DNA from: Allygus modestus
Taxonomy: Eukaryota > Arthropoda > Insecta > Hemiptera > Cicadellidae
Reading direction: 5' to 3'
DNA length: 64,000 nt
Assembly (NCBI GenBank): GCA_963675035.1
Contig: OY776115.1
Location: 145,730,163 to 145,794,162, forward strand
Position numbers and translations under genes: made by a program. Shown here piece after piece: positions 50,610 to 62,119 of this stretch (positions are counted from its first letter, which is position 1; each line of letters starts with the position of its first letter). The notes beneath the pieces were generated by a model. It saw only the letters and a program-made list of their open reading frames with translations. It did no database searches and was not told the DNA's origin.

Positions 50610-52746
50610 ACTTGTAAAATGTTAAGACAATAATAAAAAGTAAATAATGTAATTTCATTATGTATAAAGAGCTATAATTGACAAAAAGGTTATTACTATT
50701 TTTCTATTATTCTATCCTTATCATTGAACTTAAAAAAGACTTATTATACCCAGTTATCACCAATACAATATGAACCATAGTTGAGGCCCTTTGTTTATAA
50801 CCTCTAAGAGTTTTCAAATCCCAACGTCTATAAAATAAAATAAAATAGAAAAGGAAGAAGGGAATTTTTTAGAGTAGTGCTATATCCAAATATTTAACAA
50901 AGGTATATTCAAATTTTGTAACTAGTTGATATGTTTAATTAGGAATCGTTCATTATGAAACCAAAATAACCAGTTACCGGTTTTCTATCCAGTTGGTTCT
51001 TATACCCCAACTAAAATCTTAATTTTATTTCAACACACAGTTAATTTGTTTGTTTAGTTACAAACTTAAACATATTGTTTAAGAAATAATTTTAACCTAG
51101 TTCAGCCAAATATCTTACAAATTGATTTATCGCCATGTTTACTGTATTAGTAAAAATTACATTCTTTATAAAATCATCTTTCTTTCTATTACAAAGAAAT
51201 ATGCATTGCTCCCACTAAAATATTGTTCATGAAAGCTTAGTCTTCATACATTTGTTTTATACAAGGAGTATATACATTAGAAAAGTGACCAAAACCTGGT
51301 GTTATGTATGTTTATTAAATGCAAGCAAATATTTATAATAAGAGGCTATCTTTATTAAGGCAATACAATACTGAATACACACTTTCATCAAGATGAGCAG
51401 AAAAATCCTTGGGCTGTCCATTAAGCTGCTGCCAGAGCAATATACTAGGTGACATTCATAGTAAGAGATGTAACTTTATCAAAAATCAAAACAAATTATC
51501 ACATTTGCTACTGTAAACCTGGTAGAAATTTCTTGAATACTTTTATAGAAAATATCAAATAAATCCACTAATATAAAAAAGTGTAACGGATAACTTTAAT
51601 CAGCCCTTCAAGACAGTTTGATGTAGATGTGTGTCGTAGTGGTATTGAGCCCCGCGGCGATTTGACGTAATTGTACGTCAAACATATATATAATAATTAT
51701 TTTTATTATTACTTTTTGTAATAATTTTAATGTAAATGTACGTCAAACATATAATAGTAATTTTTATTATTACTTTTTGTAATATTTTTAATGCATTTAT
51801 AAATAGAATAAAGTTGTATGAGTATTTTGGTAAATATATCATGAATATTGGTTTATAAATAAAAAGGTTGTGTGTTTACTATAAATTTGGTTAGTACAGA
51901 AATAAATAAAAAAACTCCTGTTTCGAGAGAGTCGCAAACACTACACAAAAACCTTGAAGGGTTAAAGTCAAATATGGCTGAACTTATTTCATGTTTAGTA
52001 TCAAAACTCTCAGAAAGTTTCTGCCAAGTAGGGATTTCCAACAATGATCCCAAAGGCTGAATGTTGGATTACACTGGAAAATAGACACCCAGATCGCAAA
52101 TGGATTTTTCTGCTTTTCTGATCGTGCCTCGCTAAGAGTAGCTCCTGACAACAGTAGAACCAAAAAAAGTCAAGTTTTAAAAATAATCACCTGTCTTTAA
52201 AACTAATTATTGATAAACTCTTTTCAGATGAAATTAAACTATAACAACCTTATTTTAGGATCCTCTCACTCCACGGTTTTTGTGTGTTGAAATTAGTGAG
52301 GGATTAAAAAAGTGCAAAAATGTTGCAAAGCCATAAAATATAAGTGATGAGATTAAAAAAAATAAAAGGATTAACAAATTTACTGTAGATTTAGAGAGTG
52401 TATAGAATAGTTTCCCACTAGGCAAGGCCTTCTTCAAGGTCACATTAGAGTCCATGTCTGGTTATATTGGTAATCAAAAAATATTTCCTAAAAAAATGTT
52501 ATTGTTTAATTTAACCGTGTATTTATAGTTTAACTGTGAATATCTCTCAGTAGACGTGCATCGTGAAAAAGTTACAACATCACGGCATAGGTTGATAATT
52601 TTTGTTTTTGACTAGCAGTTGAAATGTGTACAGCTTCTTGTGTGACATCAAAACAAAATGTTAGCTTAAAGAATTATAGATAAGGATTACTTAATATATT
52701 GTCCTTTTCAATAAATTTCATTACTGCAATTCATGAACATAATTTG
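50610..52746. other. Intergenic; 65-bp tandem duplication
   Basis: 51672-51736 and 51737-51795 are two copies of a 65-bp unit starting TGTACGTCAAACATAT and containing TTTTTATTATTACTTTTTGT. The rest is AT-rich without a recognised gene. Confidence 0.6.
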
Positions 52747-52845
52747 TTAACACGTTAACTGTGGCTGACTGAGATCCTGGTCGCCAATTATCAAGGAATC
52801 GTGTAACTATCAAGTTAAACAAGTCATCTGCAATGAACGTGTTAA
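52747..52845. mobile_element. piggyBac-like MITE
   Basis: TTAACACGTTAACTGTGGC at the left and GCAATGAACGTGTTAA at the right; TTAA at both ends (52747-52750, 52842-52845). 99 bp including both TTAAs. Confidence 0.68.
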
Positions 52846-52864
52846 GTTTTAATTTTTTGATCAC

Positions 52865-52955
52865 AGTTACAATTGCCAATAAAACGCAGACGGACTTGAA
52901 CCATATGACCTTGCCTCAAAATCACGCTCACACTGTTACACAACCAGTAAGTGTT
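52865..52955 (-). repeat. tRNA-derived SINE-like sequence
   Basis: Minus strand: CTGGTTGTGTAACAGTGTGA (A-box region) and GGTTCAAGTCC (perfect B box, 52892-52902) with tRNA-like spacing. Acceptor-stem pairing is poor, so it is not called as a working tRNA. Confidence 0.6.
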
Positions 52956-53090
52956 TAACTGTGATATGACTGTTGATGTTTATATGTTTTGTATATGTAA
53001 ATTTTACTGTTGTGCCAATAAAATACACTGGAACACAACTAATTTGTTTGGGTTTTTGTCCAATGTGTCTTTTTTTAAGTTACCTATGCC

Positions 53091-53190
53091 AATTGGCTGG
53101 TTAGCGTGGTGGTTACATGGTTGAGTTCGCCAGATCGATCCCCAACAAAATCTCAAAAATTTTGTGAAGCTTTGAAACTCAATCAGCAGC
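53091..53190 (+). repeat. tRNA-derived SINE-like sequence
   Basis: TGGCTGGTTAGCGTGGTGGTTA resembles a tRNA 5' half with A box. The downstream GAGTTCGCCAGATCGATCCC is a degenerate B-box region shared with 47815-47840. Confidence 0.5.
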
Positions 53191-53899
53191 CTTTTTTCAA
53201 TGAGCTAACTAACTAGGGACTGACATTTTGTACACTTGCCTTGGCCACTTACGGATGAGCTAGGAACGTGACATACAGTGAAGCTTGTAACTATAAACCA
53301 TCGGGAAAGTTGAAAAAACACCCAATGTTTAATTATTAACCATAACAAAAATATAAAAATCTATGAGTACGTAAACTACGTTATTTAAATGCATTATTTG
53401 GATTTCAAAATATTTTCGGTAATATCGGTAATGTAGTATGCAGCTTATGCTGTAGTAACATTTTAACTTTTAATATTAAACCTATTTATTTTTAAACATT
53501 TCAAAAGAATTGGTAGTCGCTAAACTATGTTCATTAATGAGGCTTTGTTTCTGAGAAAAGGTCGACATTTTATAGTAATGAAACTAGGGTGTGGACCATT
53601 CTCAATCAAAATAGTACAAACTTTTCAGTAATAAACGCAACAAACAAAACTACCCCCTGGTTTGGCTGTACCTGTAAATAAACTTACCAAGCTTAAATAC
53701 AGTTCTATTAATTTATGTTTTGATGCCATAGCAGAAATTAGCTTTAAACAGCTATTCTTAACCTTAAAGACAACTAAGGTTTGAATAGTTTCCATTCATG
53801 GGTGGAACAGCTGCAATACCCAAAACAACCACAGATGTCTGTTACCCCCACACACTATCCACCTTATCCTTAAGGTCTGTTCTTTCCTTAAACTCCACA
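53191..53899. other. Intergenic, no recognised feature
   Basis: AT-rich, nothing recognised. Confidence 0.4.
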
Positions 53900-54001
53900 G
53901 ATGGTTAAACTCTCCATGTGTTGCAAGTAAACCACCGACTAGAGGCAAGATTCAAACCCTTGTCCACACATTACACACTATATAGCCGAGTAGATAGTAT
54001 T
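53900..54001 (-). repeat. Possible tRNA-like SINE piece
   Basis: The minus strand holds a B-box match GGTTTGAATC (53949-53958). The A-box side is weak and cut by the TTAA element that starts at 54002. Confidence 0.3.
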
Positions 54002-54785
54002 TTAACAAGTTCGCTACTGCAATTATATGGAATTTTTCATTCACATAGACCAGCGACGCAGCTGTGCGTCGAGTGTTTTCTCCCGATAGACCACCGTCGC
54101 ATATTTGCGTCGGCTGGTTACATTGAAATAGACAGGCGACGCGAATTTGCGTCAGTGTCCCATTGTTATTCAAATGTGTATTTCTTAGCAACGGTCTATT
54201 TTAAAGCCCTGATCTCTTTGTATCGGTCTGTAGGGATATCTGATGTTGCTTGGTCTGTGGTTATGACGATTGGTGACGTCACATTACAATTAGCAGAACT
54301 GTTGTTTACATTGTAATTTTCGATGCATCACTGTACAACTGTCCATGTGGCTAACCTTACAGTGTTTGGACATGCTTTAGGGGTGTTTGTTTGATTATCG
54401 TGCAGAACATTAACAATGAAACGGAATATGCCTATAAATGATCAAATTTACAACAACGCAAATGTGCGTCACTCGGTCTATTGAACAAAAAAACATCTTT
54501 TACTACATTTTTTTACTGTTCTCCATTGTATAGACTGACCGACGCATATATGCAACGTTTTTAAAATTGCTCAGAGTAAAATAAAAAATAATTGTTATTG
54601 TTTACAAATGCATTTTAGGTTATTATGAAGTGAATTAGTCCATTTAAACCCAATTTCTCTCGTGGTCTGTTGTTTATGTTACTCCTGTACCTTCCGGTCT
54701 GTTTGCAACGTTCAGATTATTCTTTTGGTCTGTGAGAGTGACCGGACTGACGCAAATATGCGTCGCTCGGTAGCGAACGTGTTAA
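54002..54785. mobile_element. piggyBac-like element with GCGTCG inner repeats
   Basis: Ends TTAACAAGTTCGCTACTG and CGGTAGCGAACGTGTTAA with TTAA at 54002-54005 and 54782-54785. The interior repeats ATAGACCANCGNCGCA and TTTGCGTCGGCTGG-like motifs near both ends. It is the longer relative of 39636-39990. No transposase domain; the 132-residue frame at 53918-54316 is not recognised. Confidence 0.78.
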
Positions 54786-55249
54786 ACCTTAACATGAATT
54801 GTAAAAACCAAAATCAGTATCATACCAGGGGTATTTTTTACAGCCATATGCAGGAAGAGTTAGTTCCGTATATATATTCTGTATATATGTGCTATGTATG
54901 TACATATGTGCTCTCCACATGGTTAGATGACTTGTTAGACATAGACCTCAGGCAGTGTTTGTAATGATCAATTGTGTATACAGTGATTGTCTACGATATT
55001 AGATAATTTAAAAAGTTGATATTGCTAGTCGTTTGTTGAATAGTATAAAACAAAGGCATTTTCATATAACATATATTCCTTATCATTTTAATTAATTTAT
55101 AAAGAATAAAAGTTATTTTATTTTTATTTTGAGTGACAGGTCTAAATTAAATATTAATATTATGATAATATTTTTTAATTTATTTTATTAACTTTTTGTG
55201 AGGTGAGATAAAAATAAGACGGACAGACAATCTCCATCAATTTAAATTA
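54786..55249. other. Intergenic, no recognised feature
   Basis: AT-rich, nothing recognised. Confidence 0.4.
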
Positions 55250-55568
55250 CTAGTCGACCCGTGCGGAATTCCGCTCTGCGAACCAAATCTTGTCAGCTGA
55301 TCAGTTGTTCTTTTGTTTACATTTTCGCTCCTGTCAAAACAAACTATTTATTTAACTTTATTATCTAAGCTAACTTTATTATTTATTATTTAAGCTAACT
55401 TTATTTATCTTTCATATTATTCAAATTTCCAAGAAGCGGTACATTTTTAGACCATGGGTTTATTTTTCATCAATAGCCGGCACGATAAGCTTTAAAATGA
55501 GGGGTAAATCATGGAATTTGATAAAGGAATAAGGAAGATCTCGCGGACTGACAGAAAAAGAGGATAGA
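55250..55568 (-). mobile_element. Non-autonomous Helitron, copy 2
   Basis: In minus orientation: starts TCTATCCTCTTTTTCTGTCA after A and ends with GCGGAATTCCGCAC (one stem base changed), GGGTCGA, CTAG, then T. It shares both ends with 35967-36689 but lacks that copy's middle segment. Confidence 0.8.
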
Positions 55569-55582
55569 TAAATTTATATTTA

Positions 55583-57405
55583 CTAGTAAACCCATTGCTC
55601 GAAATCGAGCAATAATTCACTTTGATGAGCATGAATTCTTGAATTGTATCTCAATATTTTCATCTGAATCCCTAATTCAACCCTTCTTATCTCATACTAT
55701 TATTAGATGGTCATGTGGCAACTCAGGTTTTTGGCATCCTGTTTGTGTATAAATGCGCCATATTTTCCAAATATATGATAACTCATTATTTTCCAAAACT
55801 CTTTTTTATTTGTTGATTGATATTGGCTATTTTGCTTTGCTGTTAATAATCTCAGGTCTACAATGTGCCAACTCTCTAATTTCTGGATTTTGAACAATGC
55901 TATTACATATTGGGTAAAATGCCATTGTTAATAAGAAAGGTTTACAATAAACATAAATTTTTGCAAAAAATACCAGCATGCTAATTTTGGTTCACATTTT
56001 ATGGAGATTCTGAAAATAAGGATGGGATGATTTATTGTCTTCCAAGATGTTAATTCTAATTCTCAAATTGTTACATCTGACTGACCAATTCTGATACAGA
56101 TCTGCTTGAAGTTGGCTTTGGTGGTTTTCTAATAATCTATACTTATTCCCTTAATTCTAAAACAAACAATCAAAAACCTGCGAATTACAAATCATTTATT
56201 TTTATTTGCAGTATTCTACCCATTACAAATAAATTTGTTTGTGATCGATGGCTTCCCCAAGTTCCTTAGGCTTACGTAGTCTGATATACTTTGTCTTCCC
56301 CCATTCCGCAAATTTTTTCGGGCTCTTAGTTGAAAGATAGCTGGTAGATATAAATCTACCTCTGGGAATATTTAACTCTAGGACTTTGCCCCACTGGTCT
56401 TTAATACACCCAAGTTAATCATTATACACCAAGACTGAAATTTGGAGACTGATGGAGCTGAAATTTGGTAGGGAAATAAATATTACACCGAGTCAAACTA
56501 GACGTTTCCTCAATCCAAAGGACCCTGCCCCACTGGCATTTAAAGTTATGTTTACCATATCGCACCTACTACTGGACTGATAGGGCTGAAGTTCGGGAGG
56601 AAGATGGCTAATTAACTCAAATCAGAATAGGCCTACGACTGGCAAAATATTGCTTAGGGCTCCGCACCGCAGACATTTATTATTCCCATGTTAACTATCC
56701 AACTACCAACTACCAACTATCCAACTATCCAACTGTCCAACTACTGAACTGATAAAACTAAAGTTTGGAAAATAGACCATACTTTACAATCAAATACTGT
56801 GCTACTACTGTTCCAAAACTCATATGGGGCTCCGCCCGACTGGCTTTTACAATCAAACTTATCACATTGCACCTACTACTGGACTTATGGATCTGAAGTT
56901 AGGGAGAAAGGTAGCTAATATACTCAAAGCAGACATACGCCTACTTCAGATCAAAATACAATGTAGGGCTCCACCCCGCTGGCCTTTATTATTTCCACGT
57001 TAACTATCACAACCAACTACAGAAGAGATGATATTGAAACTCCTTTCAAACTATGTCCTTTTCCCTATCCGAAAGATCTATGGGGCTCCTCCTCACTGGA
57101 ATTTATGCGTAGTTATGTTTAGCAACAAATGTATAATTCTGGAATGACATGGTAAGCCTGGAAGATAGGTAGGCCTACATGAGAATAAAACCTACAGACC
57201 CATACTGAACATCTTTTGGGGCTCCGCCCTACTGGCATTCAACATGTGCATACTTGAAAATAGTCAAAGTTAACCTCATCAGGTATTGATTTAATTGTAG
57301 TTTCCACGGTAGCAATATTTTTACTAGTGGGAATATAAATGGAAGTCAACGGTACCTAAGAGAGAAAGATCACGTCAAAAAAGTCGCACGGGGTATACCA
57401 GCTAG
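55583..57405. mobile_element. Helitron-like region with two outward CTAG ends
   Basis: At the left, on the minus strand, ATTGCTCGATTTCGAGCAAT (8-bp stem, 55594-55613) is followed by GGGTTTA, CTAG and T: a Helitron 3' end. At the right, on the plus strand, CACGGGGTATACCAGCTAG then T is also a 3'-like end. The interior includes a degenerate tandem array (56380-57245). No helicase or Rep motif is readable, and the 5' ends are not defined, so this may be two elements head to head. Confidence 0.5.
56380..57245. repeat. Degenerate tandem array, about 130-150 bp x 7
   Basis: Seven copies of a GGGGCTCCGCCCCACTGGC-like box occur at about 56392, 56521, 56656, 56827, 56963, 57081 and 57226. Several are preceded by TGATAGGGCTGAAGTT- or GGAGAAAGGTAGCTAAT-like phrases and followed by TTTA and an upstream-like block. 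A similar box appears singly at 24770 and 22835. A short CCAACTA tandem lies at about 56697-56740. Confidence 0.7.
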
Positions 57406-57407
57406 TG

Positions 57408-57408
<1 letters not shown>

Positions 57409-57480
<72 letters not shown>
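57409..57480. repeat. TA microsatellite passing into TAA repeats
   Basis: About 58 bp of TA followed by TAATAATAATAA, directly after the Helitron-like CTAG end. Confidence 0.95.
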
Positions 57481-58002
57481 ACTTCCTTGAAAATAAACTA
57501 CACTGTGCTATTAGGGTTGATTAAAAATTAAAAAGAACAATATGGTTTAAAAAGGTTAGGTACTGTATTATTAACAAGTAAAATGTGATATTTGTTGGTA
57601 ATAATTCAGCCTTAGAGTTTCATGTGCTGCACTCTGGGGTGAAAATTATAAACTCACTCTTTGATTAATGCTAACATTCATAATCAAAATTATGTACATA
57701 TTGCGTTATCTTTCCTGCTGGAAAGATAACGCCAGCATGTGTTCTTGCTGATTAACTGTGTTTACTCTATTCTGATGTTTGATCATACAATTCAAAACAA
57801 TTATTTCTGTGTTAATCTTATGGACAAATTAAGAACTTTAAGGGCGGATAGGGCCCTTCCCTAAAGTCCGATCTTTTTGAAATTTAGGCACAAACAACTT
57901 CAGACCAAAATCTATCCAACTACACAAAAATATCAAAATTGGTTGAAAACTGTAGGAGGATTCACAAAAAAACCCCTAGCGTATTAAATAAGTAAAGATA
58001 AA
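57481..58002. other. Intergenic; weak similarity to family A/C phrases
   Basis: Contains GTGTTAATCTTATGGACAAA and AAGTCCGATCTTTTTGAAAT, reminiscent of family C phrases, leading into family B at 58003. No gene. Confidence 0.35.
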
Positions 58003-58560
58003 AAAGGATGTTGGTTTGTTTATTTGTATATATATTTGAAGTTTATGGACTCGGACACCGTTGGACCGTTTGCCATGAAACTTGGTATATATATGTAAAA
58101 TTCCACGGAGGTTTTTAAGCCATCCATTTGGCCCTAACTCAATTGGGTTCCTCCCAAGAGGCCCAGAAAGGTAAACCTTATGAAATATAAACCTTATGGA
58201 AATATATTGTTGTTAACATAAAAGCTATTGTCACGTTTACTTGAACAGGTGATCTTGGTGATATTGTTGTTGGTTGGTAATAGTCAAAGGCATGACAACG
58301 TCTTGAAACTTGGTATATATATGTAAAATTTCACGGAGAAGGTTTTTAAGCCATCCATTTCGTCCTAACTGAAGTGGGTTCCTCCAAAGAGGCCCAAAAG
58401 GGTTCCTCCCCAAGAGGCCTAAAAGGGTTCCCATATAAACCTTATGGAAATATATTGTTGTTTACATAAAAGCTAAAGACATGTTTACTTGAACAGGTGA
58501 TCTTGGTGATATTGGTTTTAACTTAGAGTCAAAGGCATGACAACGTCTGCCGGGTAACAG
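58003..58560 (+). repeat. Interspersed repeat family B, copies 2 and 3 in tandem
   Basis: 58003-58300 matches 857-1165. 58304-58560 repeats its second part (AACTTGGTATATATATGTAA, AGCCATCCATTT, CTTGAACAGGTGATCTTGGT). So the 3' two-thirds of family B is duplicated in tandem. Non-coding; the frame at 58237-58434 is a shadow. Confidence 0.65.
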
Positions 58561-58595
58561 CTATAAACAGTATTCCTCAAAACATTATTCATATT

Positions 58596-59449
58596 CAAGG
58601 TTGGTAGAGCTTTCAGACAAGGTGTGCTGATTTACATAAGAGCAATGTTCGCAGCAAAGAGGTCTTACGAGGTCGTCCAGCTGATTCATAAATCCACAAC
58701 ATACCATAAAGTGTAGCCAACCTTACAGAGTATAATATTGGTACAGTTACAGTTAGTTTTAAATAGCCACTGGACAGTGGACTTTCGGTACATGACTTTT
58801 ACGAATTTACTTGAATAATGTTAATTAGGTAATTGTTACTACAGTCGTAGAACAAATTGAATTAAAAGCCGTTGGTATTTAGAACTGTTTACAAGAATAA
58901 GTGTCCAAGAATTAAAAAATAACTAAGTTAACTAGTCAATCTTGTCTAAGTTTAATAATTTGAAGCCTTTATTGTAAATGGAATTCATCTTAAACTTGAT
59001 ACCTAATATTAAACAATACAATTTATTGTTCATGGACATCGGGTAGTAATAAAAAATAATATTATTGTTATTATTAGGCCTTCCTTATTGTTTTAATCAA
59101 TTGAGCTTATTCATTTTTCAAACTAGATTAAAACACGTTTCTTTTCACTGTTAGGTTTTGTTTTTTATATGCAGTGTAAGTTAATAATCAGAATAAATCA
59201 AAGCGATATATTATTAGTTTCATTAAATAACAGCTGATAAAAATATTCAAGCAGTTAAACAATGTCATTTTAACAACGGTGAGAAAAATATGGTACTCGT
59301 ACGATAAATATCGTGTTTCCAGCAACACTGCAGATTGGATTGGTGATCACGTGACCTTCCACCTGTTTTTACGAGGTCTCTTCCGGTAAAGCAGAAATCC
59401 TTAAATAGATCGACTCAGCACACCTTGTCTGAAAGCTCTACCAACCTTG
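58596..59449. mobile_element. Mutator-like (MULE) non-autonomous element, 9-bp target duplication
   Basis: A 35-bp exact terminal inverted repeat beginning CAAGGTTGGTAGAGCTTTCA occurs at both ends, with weaker complementarity further in. Identical 9-bp direct repeats ATTCATATT flank it (58587-58595 and 59450-59458). A 9-bp duplication with long inverted termini suggests the Mutator superfamily. No transposase frame in the 854 bp. Confidence 0.82.
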
Positions 59450-59458
59450 ATTCATATT

Positions 59459-60004
59459 GAGGTACTTGGATTGAGTTAGATCTAGCCATGTCATCTTGTA
59501 ATGTAATCAGGACTAGTCCAGTATTGATGGCATGAAGTGTAATATTTTATGTATGTGTCAAAGAAAACCCTACATGATGTTATGTATGATGTACAAAACT
59601 GTTATCATTTGCAAATAAAATGCCTTTTAGATAAACATTCGCTCAAATTTAGTAGCAGGTCGTTAAATATATGTTTTTTATATTTATTCAGAAGGAAGTG
59701 GTGTGACAACTTTTTATATGGTTGTGATACCTCCGGAAACAGTTCCTAATTTTTTTAAAGGAAACATGACTTTCCCTTGTTTTAAAATAAAAATAGTTCC
59801 CTTCTTTTGTTTATAAAATGTTACAATATTTTATTAATACAATTTTAAGAAAGAACAATAACCACTATCTTGAAAAATCTTAACTTTTTAAATCTGAGTA
59901 ACTATTTTCAATTTTTTAAAGTAAGACATAATTGTACTGAGAGAAACTAGAAAGATTTTCAAGAGAAATCAAAAACAAGACAAACAACAAATTCCAACTC
60001 AAGG
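59459..60004. other. Intergenic, no recognised feature
   Basis: AT-rich. The frame at 59549-59749 is unsupported. Confidence 0.4.
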
Positions 60005-60010
60005 TTTATT
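60005..60010 (-). terminator. Candidate polyadenylation signal of the minus-strand gene
   Basis: AATAAA on the minus strand, the first canonical hexamer downstream of the stop at 60425, giving a 3' UTR of about 420-440 bases. Confidence 0.4.
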
Positions 60011-60424
60011 TGAAAAAATACCTTAATTGGATATGGGGACTTTCGCACATAGTGAAACATATACAGGATCTGAAATGTCAACAATTGTTCAAACTTAGTG
60101 AACAGTCGGTCTACTCATAATGAAAATTATTTACGGCGTACTTATTAATATTTAAACTGCATTACTTCAGCTGCTTCTGAACAAAATGTTTAATAACATC
60201 CAGAAGCTATTCCCAACTCAGTTGCCAGTAACCTCACAAAGTCGCTGAATCTAAAAGTAATTCTGTAAGTGTGCCACCAAAATCTGAATCTTTGGCCTTC
60301 AAAAACTACCCATAAGTCAATCCTTTTACCTATTAGCATATATGTCTCATATTATGATTATTATTTTGTTGTACCGTACTGAAGGACATCCTTTCTTCTG
60401 GGTTTTGTTAACACTTCCATTATT

Positions 60425-62119
60425 TTATGTACATTCTTCAGAGGGCTGTCTTTCTGATGTTGAACAGGTCTGATTTCCAACTTCTTTGTCATTCTCTTCT
60501 GTCTTGACTTCTTCTTCCACTTGTGTTGTTTCTTGAGTTTCACTGTCAAAAGATTCTGTAGGACATCTTGCATCTTCTTCGTTGCTGCTTGTTATTTGTA
60601 ATTTTGAAATTGTTGAAGTTGTTTCATTTTTACCAATGTCAGTGCAATTTTTGCCTGTTACTACTTTACATGTGGAAGTTGATGATGGTTTACTACTTAG
60701 TTCTGTTGTGGTATCTTTGGATTTACTACGGCAAAATGAAAAATATTTCCGTAATTGGAATTTTTGAGTTATTGGCCTTCTTGGTTTCGGTTGTATACAT
60801 TTAGGCGTGGTAACTGTTGTTTTGTTAAATGACTTTGTTGATAGGGAAACATTGCATAGGCCATTACTGATTTGGCATAAAAACAGAGGAAATTTTAAGG
60901 TATTAGTAGTTGATGGTCGAGTGCGTTTCATGGCTGTGGGAGGTGGTCTACTATATTTAAGTCTAACATCTACTGGAAGAAAAGGTCGTGGGTGTTTTTT
61001 CAAAGTTGTTTTCTGAAGATTATAGTTGTGTGTTGTTTGCTGACATGAATCACTACTTAGATCCAAATTTTCTGTATCATTTTCTTTTTCACATGGCTCT
61101 TCCCCCAGTTTAATTTTTGACCTTGGTTTTTCAGAACCAGTAGTACCAGTAAAACCAGTAGTAGTTGGTTGGCTCCATGAATTAAAATTGTTTGGTTGGT
61201 TCAACAAGTTTAGGTTATTCGATTGAAATAAAACATTTTGTGTTTGTGGCATTGGACCATATTTATTTAAGTACAGGTGTGGAGAAATCAATTGATTATC
61301 AACTGTCTTTGTGTAACTTTGAGGAGTCAAATGTGGAGATTGTGTCATCATATTAGGAGTAATATAAAAGTTTTGGACACTAATTGGACTTGTAAAGATT
61401 GGAATTTGTTGAATTATATGTGTTTTTCCATCAGATTTGTCGCAATGAACATGAACAACCACGTTTATCATCGACTCTTGACTAACATGCCGAAACAAGT
61501 TGTTAATTACTGTTGGGGTGGAACATTTTTTATCCTTGATAATTTGTTTGTTATTTTTATGTTTCGTGCATGCAGTGTTTCCTGAACTTTCTCCACAAGT
61601 GAACTTGAAAAATAGTGGCGTTGAAATATCTTTAATAGCTGAACAGGTGGTTTGATATGAACTTGATCCCCTTTTTTGAGTGGATTTTTCTTTGTTTGTC
61701 ACACATGTTGTGCCTTCAGAACTGCAGGTACTTGAAATAATTTCACTACTCTGTTTTGTAGTGAACTCATTTTCTAGAGAAATGATCATCGTATTATTCT
61801 CAAATAAGGCTGCAATGTCATTTTTGATTGAAGGACAGTCCTTGTCAGCTTGATGAGAGCTTGATGTACATATTTTACCAAGGATTGTATTTTTCAAATT
61901 TAATTCTTCCTCTTCAATGTACTGCAAAGGGGGTTTAAATTTAAAATAATTATCTTTTCCTTGAATATGATCCGAATGAGTAAAACTATTTTTCTTAGTC
62001 GGTTCCAAATTAAAGTATGGCAAAACATTAATTCCATCATCTTTAATTATTTCTGGAGCTTTTTTCAAGTTATATAATTTACCCAAGAATCCGCTTTGAT
62101 CCAAATTATTTTTTTTTCG
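60425..62119 (-). CDS. Terminal exon of the unrecognised minus-strand gene
   Basis: 565 codons including TAA at 60427-60425. The acceptor on the minus strand is CAGTTTTCATTTTCCAG ending at 62120, directly before CGA AAA AAA (phase 0). The long frame has no in-frame ATG near its 5' end; reading in from the upstream exon is more plausible than starting at TTG. The plus-strand frames at 60568-61585 are shadows. Confidence 0.75.
   Translation of the reverse strand, partial: RKKNNLDQSGFLGKLYNLKKAPEIIKDDGINVLPYFNLEPTKKNSFTHSDHIQGKDNYFKFKPPLQYIEEEELNLKNTILGKICTSSSHQADKDCPSIKNDIAALFENNTMIISLENEFTTKQSSEIISSTCSSEGTTCVTNKEKSTQKRGSSSYQTTCSAIKDISTPLFFKFTCGESSGNTACTKHKNNKQIIKDKKCSTPTVINNLFRHVSQESMINVVVHVHCDKSDGKTHIIQQIPIFTSPISVQNFYITPNMMTQSPHLTPQSYTKTVDNQLISPHLYLNKYGPMPQTQNVLFQSNNLNLLNQPNNFNSWSQPTTTGFTGTTGSEKPRSKIKLGEEPCEKENDTENLDLSSDSCQQTTHNYNLQKTTLKKHPRPFLPVDVRLKYSRPPPTAMKRTRPSTTNTLKFPLFLCQISNGLCNVSLSTKSFNKTTVTTPKCIQPKPRRPITQKFQLRKYFSFCRSKSKDTTTELSSKPSSTSTCKVVTGKNCTDIGKNETTSTISKLQITSSNEEDARCPTESFDSETQETTQVEEEVKTEENDKEVGNQTCSTSERQPSEECT

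Noticed and set aside
60568..61585. Plus-strand frames opposite the minus-strand terminal exon
   Set aside because: Shadows of the 565-codon exon; no splice or domain support on the plus strand.
62102..62104. Start of the minus-strand long frame at 62104
   Set aside because: That codon is TTG; the frame instead continues upstream to a good acceptor at 62120 and joins a small exon in phase.
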